Positions 36,901 through 42,060 of a DNA stretch of 42,060 nucleotides are shown here, one piece after another; the first letter of the stretch is position 1; each line of letters opens with the position of its first letter. The stretch is from assembly GCA_030267965.1 (NCBI GenBank), contig BRYA01000896.1, positions 1 to 42,060 of the forward strand, in the 5' to 3' direction. Source of the DNA: Triparma columacea (lineage: Eukaryota; Sar; Bolidophyceae; Parmales; Triparmaceae). Both the position numbers and the translations under genes were made by a program. The notes under the pieces are model-generated. The model saw only the letters and a program-made list of their open reading frames with translations. It ran no database searches and was not told the origin of the DNA.

Positions 36901-39423
36901 GTTTGGACCATACAAGCTTTAGATCCAATTGGAGATATACACCAAACAAAGGTGACTTACACAACAAAGGTTGATTTGGCAGGTATAATTCCGACAGCAT
37001 TTCAGAACAGAGTAGCAGCAAAATTTCTAAGTCATCTATCAATAATGAGGAAGAAGTTTGACAAGAGCAAAGAGATTGAAGCCTTCAATAGACAGCAGAT
37101 TATTGAAAAGTTTGAAGAAATTGCATTTGAAGAAGCGCCTGAGATTGAAAGTCACTTTGATGAGATTCAAGGAGCTCAAGAGATCAACAATAGTGTGTTG
37201 TCTGGAACAACAATGATGAAGACAGAGAAGGGAATGGGATGGGGAAAGACTTCAATAACTGCAAGAGCATCCCACAAGGAAGTTGCAGCATTCTTCTGGG
37301 GCCTTAAAAGTGGAGTTGAATCCCAGCTTGTGATTCACAGAGTTAACAACAAGACACTTGTAATCATAGTTGAACACAAAGTGCATTTCACAGCTGTAAG
37401 GTTCTCTGACGCTGGCCAGATGAAGACAGACGTTGAACTGATGACTAGACAAATGGGTCTAGGAAAGGCTTCCAGCAAAAAGAGTATAATTAAGCACCTG
37501 AGCATGACAACTGATGCTGCTTACTACTTTGATAATCTGCTCAAGAGCACTGAAGCAGGGGAGAATGACGGGAGAAGGTTTGCAGAGCAGCTGATGGAGA
37601 GAGTGAAGAAAAGAAAAATTGGGGACAGTAAGGTAGAGGTCGTGAGGGAATTCATTGTTGCCAATAGGGCACTGAGAGAGATTACAGAGCAGCATGGGTT
37701 CATGAGAACTATGCTGTTTGCTGTGGTTATGAACGAATTTAAAAGGAGAGCGACAAATGAGGGAGAAGTTAAGAGTGAGGAGGAAGCCAGGGGGTGGGAG
37801 ATTGGGAGTGCAATGACAGCAGTCATGTTGACTACTTTGTCTGCTGCTCATGCTGTAGATGAATGGGCACATCAATTCACTGAAGTTCAAGAAGTCATGA
37901 ATGAAAAACCTTGGTTAAGGCCCATGCTTGAGGAGATTGTCAAGAAACTATTTATGAAGTCAAAATTAGGCCTAAAGGCAAGGGTAACTGTTGGTGCTGC
38001 CACAAGCATGGTTGATTTGCTCACTGATGTGTATGTGACGTACATGTTTTGGAGTGATGAGAAGTATGGGTACTTTAAGGCTTCCTTGGCAAGTTTGATT
38101 GTTTCAATTGGTCTTCAGATGCTTACTGTTTGGCTACAGAACCGGAAGTTGGGTATGAAGAGGGTACTTAGGGAGTGGATTCCGATCTTACTTGGGTATA
38201 AGCCTGCTGTTGATGCTTACAGGGTGGCAACTGGAGTAAAACAAAAGGTAAAGACTGCAGCTGACCCAGTGTTTGAGATGACAGTTATGAAAGTTATTGA
38301 GATGATTGCTGAGGCAATCCCTGGAGTGATCATCCAACTTATGGCGATAGCAACCAGTGACAAAGAGGTTGGAACTTCGGCATGGCTTTCAGTTGCAGTG
38401 TCAGCAATTACCACAGGCTTTGCCTCAGCAACAATTAGTTATGACTGGGACACAGACCCTGCGAAAAGAGAAAAAGCACCAGACTTTTATGGGTATATAT
38501 CTGCAAAAGCAAGCAAGAGAACAATAGTGTTTGCGTCCATGTTGCTGGTGTCAGCAGGGATTCTTCTTATAAGATGCATGACAATAGTTCTTCTTGGGTT
38601 GATGGGAGGTAGTTGGGCCTTTCTCTACATTGGAGCTGATCTTGGTCTGTACATGTTGGTTAAGATTTTGAGGGGAGACTTCTGGTATTGGTTGCCATTG
38701 GGGGGCAGTGTAGAAGTTGTGAATAGTATTATTTGTAGAGTGATTGTAAAGATCATTGTAGACTTCACGTCAATTGCGCACGTTCGACATCCTAACGAAG
38801 TTGGAGGAGCTTATTGGTTGTTTGGTCTTCTGTTGACAATGGGAAGCCTACCGGTGTCAATATTTGTATCTTCACCTCATGTTGACAAGAAGGCAATATA
38901 TATTGCATCATCAATTGCTAAGTATTTCATATCGATAACGGCCCTGTGCCTTGCTGTCTTCTTTTGGAACATTGAGAAGAAGTACTTGCACACTTTTTGG
39001 AGCATACAAAGAGGGAAGGACAAGACTATGGCATATTTCAATGAAGGGGAAAGTGAAGGGATAATGTTTTCAGTCTTTAAAAGGTCAAAACATCATTGGG
39101 GTTCAATTGAAGGAGAAATTAAGAAATGGGTTGGCTTAAACTGGGCTAAATGGGAAGAGGAGCAGCCAGAGTGGTTTACTGCTGTGATGAAGGCTAAAGT
39201 ACCTGTAGATTTTATTCCGGCAGACGGAGATGCTAGAAGGAGAGAGAGTGTCAGGAGAGTAAGTGTTGATGCTGAAGCTGAGGGTGGTATAGCAGGTGCT
39301 TTGAGAACAAGTATTAGAAGAGCAAGTGTTGGAGACGCTGATGGTGAAGATATTATAGGGGTAGGAGGTGGGACGGCGAAAGTAAGCAGTGTTGCTCCGA
39401 TAGATGATGAGCATGGGGAGTGA
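33946..39423 (+). CDS. 1825-aa START-like repeat and multipass membrane protein
   Basis: A 5.5-kb single exon. The start at 33946 is the first ATG after an in-frame TGA. About four lipid-binding START/Bet v1-like segments can be traced: residues about 395-545 (TRSMHYHCGVKVPAATNRLF, NICRVTRIQTVD), 625-790, 865-1030 and 1085-1180. Each pairs a strand-rich start with a basic W/FVWRK-type block. A membrane part follows (about 1340-1690) with seven or eight helices: MVDLLTDVYVTYMFW, SLIVSIGLQMLTVWL, EMIAEAIPGVIIQLMAIA and others. The arrangement DLLTDVY ... EAIPGVIIQL faintly recalls XK-related scramblases, but this is only an analogy. I associate this architecture with large families in Parmales and related algae. 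A role in lipid sensing or transport is possible. The C-terminus carries RRxSV-type basic Ser sites. By eye, codon use is AT-richer than in the stalk-domain gene. Confidence 0.7.
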   Translation: MDRRVMELSEEIGSSTDQRGGSDREDPAFKGMEGEKPPRRSDAPDQEAPPDDGSQPDDNASKQHDNGLLKTTEPPSGSNHTPSAIRSPVDIDYTALGPEQGKLVKLLDDRGAVEGLIDNSTGVDIKIMQLANVFHDERDKIIDFLLTDCEQGKFRRKTLQEYDKEEGVIHRLVHWQHYGRGNTFVEFLLDVKVVSPDKLTNIMELAPLDEDDLSDEANAKLVEILALRNTKTVKRGVIKGELSFTDFEFGQTAVTMVGTLKAEERATETKSEVGISTNKSSKSARPSFKSTRPSFKSARPSFKSAHPSFKGDRKRDTKSAYTSLKGILKEVMDEFRQPTVIDERRKRHFVEEVMPRAPHLTREEDAMLEGVGKLEKELHTKGKRVKGTLKEGIDKFLWRQEDKVWGAYGVIVDKSAKGVLAEQFLLDTFEWSEEHLKKNRNLPRVTRNDFEGTRSMHYHCGVKVPAATNRLFQNWFVWKEVKPENGGTSYMLAFVPLTECPGGGFKDLSKEGFVLAETKGVYFINEIAPNICRVTRIQTVDLHFQGLQKTLMDKAIDYLAKNQLVLANRLQKKFRRNGKEVDAEVRGALMERMREGVELEEDQKKVFGEVEELFGGMEEGGWRPLTSPYEGVKMQIKYKQQEKGYHSAALGRAVGTADCTAEEAAAWYFEYCSRERMAADREEGNPARLEIRNREERINEKLFATVKKFPFPLHNREFVQRFVWRKGERTMEVAWTPADEDIDYGGGVGKIIRGTTTGLFKAETLQEGGIPQCKIELLQQINAGGRLPIKLVDKMVPSQLKVVKRISDAFQRDEEVDKAALASLANIIKNVHQDYTKEEKAAIRKGKEIYEKCKVDKNFDEVKSPDAKVQMRLVHLEGENLVSGLATTVVDESPEICAAWVITDLDSRETRRKMKLHSLVSFDVKHINHHSLNYNSLRDLGVPGFSFREFRTTITWKKEDRKVTINVADTNKSSPSVNVLASVSTVWTIQALDPIGDIHQTKVTYTTKVDLAGIIPTAFQNRVAAKFLSHLSIMRKKFDKSKEIEAFNRQQIIEKFEEIAFEEAPEIESHFDEIQGAQEINNSVLSGTTMMKTEKGMGWGKTSITARASHKEVAAFFWGLKSGVESQLVIHRVNNKTLVIIVEHKVHFTAVRFSDAGQMKTDVELMTRQMGLGKASSKKSIIKHLSMTTDAAYYFDNLLKSTEAGENDGRRFAEQLMERVKKRKIGDSKVEVVREFIVANRALREITEQHGFMRTMLFAVVMNEFKRRATNEGEVKSEEEARGWEIGSAMTAVMLTTLSAAHAVDEWAHQFTEVQEVMNEKPWLRPMLEEIVKKLFMKSKLGLKARVTVGAATSMVDLLTDVYVTYMFWSDEKYGYFKASLASLIVSIGLQMLTVWLQNRKLGMKRVLREWIPILLGYKPAVDAYRVATGVKQKVKTAADPVFEMTVMKVIEMIAEAIPGVIIQLMAIATSDKEVGTSAWLSVAVSAITTGFASATISYDWDTDPAKREKAPDFYGYISAKASKRTIVFASMLLVSAGILLIRCMTIVLLGLMGGSWAFLYIGADLGLYMLVKILRGDFWYWLPLGGSVEVVNSIICRVIVKIIVDFTSIAHVRHPNEVGGAYWLFGLLLTMGSLPVSIFVSSPHVDKKAIYIASSIAKYFISITALCLAVFFWNIEKKYLHTFWSIQRGKDKTMAYFNEGESEGIMFSVFKRSKHHWGSIEGEIKKWVGLNWAKWEEEQPEWFTAVMKAKVPVDFIPADGDARRRESVRRVSVDAEAEGGIAGALRTSIRRASVGDADGEDIIGVGGGTAKVSSVAPIDDEHGE
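34789..34872 (+). repeat. Four in-frame 21-bp units
   Basis: Four near-identical 21-bp units encode KS(A/T)(R/H)PSF four times (residues about 282-309). This is a basic, Ser-rich minisatellite between the N-terminal region and the first START-like segment. Confidence 0.95.
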
Positions 39424-39580
39424 CTAATAGGGCAGCAACATTTGTAGGAAAAATCGATTTGATTTGTTATTGCTAAGAATATTGTGTGTGGTTTAGGTGT
39501 ATGTTAAGTACTGTGGGAGTGTTACATTGGTTTGAGACAGGGTAACCCGGCCGTTTCTTAACTATTTTCTTAAAAGTCTG

Positions 39581-39691
39581 TAGGGTTGGGGTTGGGGTTG
39601 GGGTTGGGGTTGAAATTAGTTTTTGAGTTAGTTTTAGGGTTAGGGCTGGGGTTAGAGTTAGGGTCGGGGTTAGGGCTGGATTCGGGGTTAG
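39581..39691 (+). repeat. Degenerate telomere-like repeat, block 1
   Basis: G-rich units GGGTTG, GGGTTA and GGGCTG, with TTAGGGTTAGGG at its core, run over about 110 bp. The G-rich strand reads left to right. Confidence 0.85.
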
Positions 39692-39827
39692 CATTGCTCA
39701 TATCTTTTTACGTTACGCGTATTTCTAAAATCCGAAGGTACCGTTCGAACCGCGCTGTCAAGAGCTTCAATTTGAGCTATTCCAATTGAAAAACCGTTGC
39801 GATCTCAAAAAGTGATGAAATTTTTTT

Positions 39828-39886
39828 TTAGGGTTAGGGATGGAGTTAGGGTTAGGGCTGGAGTTAGGGTTAGGGCTAGGGATGGG
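39828..39886 (+). repeat. Degenerate telomere-like repeat, block 2
   Basis: About 60 bp with several TTAGGG units separated by ATGGAG and CTGGAG variants, in the same orientation as block 1. A 13-A run follows directly. Confidence 0.85.
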
Positions 39887-40070
39887 AAAAAAAAAAAAAT
39901 GTCTCAGATTTGTACTGTGCTTACACAGGGTTACCCTCTGGTCATTGCGGGTTGTTTGCACTAAAAAAAATAGCAATTGACCTGCGGGAACTTTTTTTTT
40001 TTTTTTTGGTTTTGCTTTTTTTTTGCTTTTTTTTTTTTTTGTTTGGTGGAGTTTAAGATTTTTTTAAGAG
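39887..40070. repeat. Poly-A and poly-T tracts
   Basis: Thirteen A at 39887-39899, sixteen T at 39992-40007, then further T runs broken by GC and GG up to about 40070. The line 39970-39990 (CAATTGACCTGCGGGAAC) has a diverged copy near 40120-40138 (CAATTGTCCTGTAGGAAC). Confidence 0.8.
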
Positions 40071-40144
40071 TGGATCTGAGAGCATTAAGTAGGACACTTC
40101 TTATGACCTAAAAATGTTAACAATTGTCCTGTAGGAACTGGTTT

Positions 40145-40330
40145 TATGTGGTTTATAGTGTTTTTTTGGTGAGTTTTTAGTGGTTTTTGGTGGTTTTTAA
40201 TGGATTTTTAGTGGTTTTTAGGGGTTTTCAATGGTTGTTAGTGGTTTTCAGTGATTTTTAGTGGGCTTCCCTGGGTTTTTATGGATGTTTAGTGGTTTTT
40301 ATTGGTTTATTAGTAGTTTATCATTGTTTT
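40145..40330 (+). repeat. T-rich minisatellite, unit about GTGGTTTTTA
   Basis: Imperfect 10-13-bp units (AGTGGTTTTTAG, TGGATTTTTAG, AGTGATTTTTAG and so on) repeat over about 185 bp. Confidence 0.8.
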
Positions 40331-40369
40331 AAGTTGTTTGTAGTGGTTTGCAGTTGTTTGGTAGTGCTG

Positions 40370-40965
40370 GTAACGCTGACCCTCAAGGAGAGGGAGGCTG
40401 GGGTGGAAGAGAGGGAGGGCAGGCTAGGGATGAGAGAAGCCGACATTGAGGAAAGAATGGTCGAGGTTGCAGTGGGGGAGGAGGCACTGAGGAAGGACAG
40501 GAGTGTGCTTAAGGGCAGGCTGATGGAACTCAAGGAAAGGAGAGCTAGGGAGGAAGAGAGATGTAAGGAGGGCCGGGAGGGCGTGGAGAAGGAGATTGCA
40601 CTTGGGCGGGAAAAGGTGGAGGGGGTGAAGATGTTAAAGAACGCACTGAGGGGGGGAGAGCATGGCGTGGAGAGCATGGAGAGGGATGTCTCCAGGGGGG
40701 AGAAGGATGTTGAGGGAGCGCAAGAGAGACTCAGGGGGAGTGAGGATGTAGTAGAGGGCAAGGAGAGGAGCATTGTTGTCATGATTGAAGTAGTGAGAGG
40801 GACGTTGGGGTCAAGGAGTTGGGGATAGCTGAGAGGGAGAGGGAGAGGTTTGTTGAGAAGAAATTGAAGGCTATTGAGGACAGTGAGGTTCACATTGAGA
40901 TAGAATTGTCATCCTTGCTCTCCGGGGAGAAGGGGGTCAGGGAACACGAGAGAAGTAGGGCCTAA
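40370..40965 (+). pseudogene. Coiled-coil gene remnant with frameshift
   Basis: From about 40376 one frame encodes a highly charged helix: LKEREAGVEEREGRLGMREA, EEERCKEGREGVEKEIALG, then SEDVVEGKERSIVVMIE. At about 40800 that frame stops soon (40828), while a shifted frame continues in the same style (GVKELGIAEREREREV-like, then KKLKAIEDSEVHIEIELSSL) to TAA at 40963-40965. No start or membrane region belongs to it; the 5' side merges into the T-rich minisatellite. It looks like a fragment of a long coiled-coil protein gene that has decayed. Confidence 0.55.
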
Positions 40966-41003
40966 TACTGTTACCAAATAAGCAAGATAATTCTTCATTT
41001 TGC

Positions 41004-41025
41004 TGAAATAAACCGCTTTATTTCA
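41004..41025. repeat. Small perfect hairpin
   Basis: TGAAATAAA and TTTATTTCA form 9-bp arms around a CCGC loop. A third TTGAAATAA follows at about 41032. Possible folded 3' end or chance palindrome. Confidence 0.6.
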
Positions 41026-42060
41026 ACATTGTTGAAATAAGTTGCTTCTTCATTACACAACCACCTACGATCGAATACGCTCGCAATTGCCACCACTGGT
41101 TTAGTTAATAACATACTCTACTATTCATAGAGGGGTTAGTTGGTTTAGTTTCGTGTAAAGTCCATTATTCACTCATAAAGGTCATCGCCCCTCGACTTGC
41201 CAATTTTTGATTAGGTGCCTTCAAGGTTTAGTTGGGGGTCGAAATTCCGATGAGTGGTGAGTATAGTCATTGATAGGTCGTGGCTTCAATGGCGAACGTC
41301 AAATATGCGTATTACCTCTCTCATTCCCAATCTCCTACCCTTGAAATCTTCACTTTTGCTCCCATAATTATGATTGTTATTCGTTAGTTATCGCGCCTTT
41401 GTCGACTTAATCGTACCTATGACATTGATTTGTTTCGGATTATTGATTGCTGCCTCCGGTGAGTGCATTGTGTGATGAGTTTTAGAAAAGCTGCTTCGAA
41501 CAGTCCTGTTGAACATGTGAAAAAACTCCCCATCTTACTCGATATACTTCCTATTCTTAGGTTAACGGCGAGATATAAATATTATAAAGTTCGTAGGTTA
41601 CAACAATGACCGCGATATTCATCATATAAGCTAGCCAGAGGGGGCAGTGGCGATAGCCTAGGGGGAGTTGAGGTTTGTGGAGGTGAGTGGTGTCAAATGC
41701 GGGCTGGGGGGGGAGTAGGAGGGGCGCTATAGGGTGATCGACCGCTGTGTATCGGTGTCTTGCGAGATTATGGGTGGGGGGTATAGTGAGGGGACGAGGG
41801 TGGGCTATGTATGTTGAGGTGTTGCTTGGTGCCAGCATAAGGACAGCGACGACCGTCGGTTGATCTCTGGGAAGGGTTCATTGAATAAGTAGACTCTATA
41901 CCTGTTAGCTCACGTCAGATAGTGTTGTGCTGTTTGTGAGGGGGGGTAAGCGTCGCCATGGATTGCTGTGTGTGCTTTTGTTGTTTGGAAGAAGACAATG
42001 TCGTTGTATAGTAAAGTCAATAGTACTTATGATAGTTAGTAAACTTATTACATTTGTTAC
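41026..42060. other. No gene recognised
   Basis: About 1 kb at the right edge without a convincing coding frame, RNA gene or repeat family. The single 93-aa minus-strand open frame (41557-41838) has no protein-like pattern. Confidence 0.5.

Noticed and set aside
40321..40893. 190-aa Ser/Leu-rich minus-strand frame
   Set aside because: Mirror of the charged coiled-coil remnant.
41557..41838. 93-aa minus-strand frame
   Set aside because: Composition of random T/C-rich sequence; no motif, start context or exon partner.

Overview
The window looks like nuclear DNA of a photosynthetic stramenopile (heterokont alga). Most genes are interrupted by short GT-AG introns (about 75-350 nt, donors mostly GTGAGT/GTAAG), strands alternate constantly, and intergenic gaps are small. 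At least three proteins (a FabG-like reductase, an Mpv17/PMP22 protein and a type II peroxiredoxin) begin with a signal peptide that ends in A|F-x-P-like residues (NA|FYP, LA|FVPP, NA|FSP). That is the bipartite presequence used for red-algal secondary plastids. A large START-plus-transmembrane protein at the right resembles an expanded family I associate with Parmales (Triparma), so a bolidophyte/parmalean is my best guess. The group assignment is inference.

Layout: 1-2383 is a divergent pair, plastid FabG-like (partial) and a mitochondrial-looking MaoC-type hot-dog protein. From 2492 to 15406 there is a dense set of Golgi-type, membrane-anchored glycan-modifying proteins: a PC-esterase (TBL/CASD1-like), a GT-A-type glycosyltransferase, a fucosyltransferase-like protein, a second DxD glycosyltransferase, and a GT92 plus fucosyltransferase-like fusion. 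A COPI-associated Golgi membrane protein lies among them, interleaved with a LUC7-like splicing factor paralogue and two unknown small proteins. The PC-esterase and the GT92 fusion share a nearly identical membrane anchor and stem. 15715-24911 holds a LAMTOR1-like lipidated protein, a possible 53-aa gene, a three-helix membrane protein, a Ser/Pro-rich disordered protein, the Mpv17-like protein, an MFS transporter whose 5' end cannot be found, a C2H2 zinc-finger fragment bounded by about 110-bp direct repeats, and a Cys-containing unknown. 25097-39423 holds a 1403-aa protein with a dynein-stalk-like segment, coiled coil and TPR-like helices; a HbpS/GlcG-type protein; a four-exon unknown; plastid peroxiredoxin II; and an 1825-aa intronless START/multipass membrane protein.

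39424-42060 is different: degenerate telomere-like G-rich repeats, poly-A/T runs, a T-rich minisatellite and a frameshifted coiled-coil remnant, with no intact gene. The G-rich strand points rightwards, as expected near a right-hand chromosome end. Other mobile DNA includes a 179-bp hAT-type MITE with perfect 22-bp inverted ends and an 8-bp target duplication, plus a degenerate relative. The sequence contains Ns at 1558, 11140-11179 and 23392-23399.

Gene models below were assembled by eye, by matching splice sites and reading-frame phases. Family names come from recognised motifs, not from searches.
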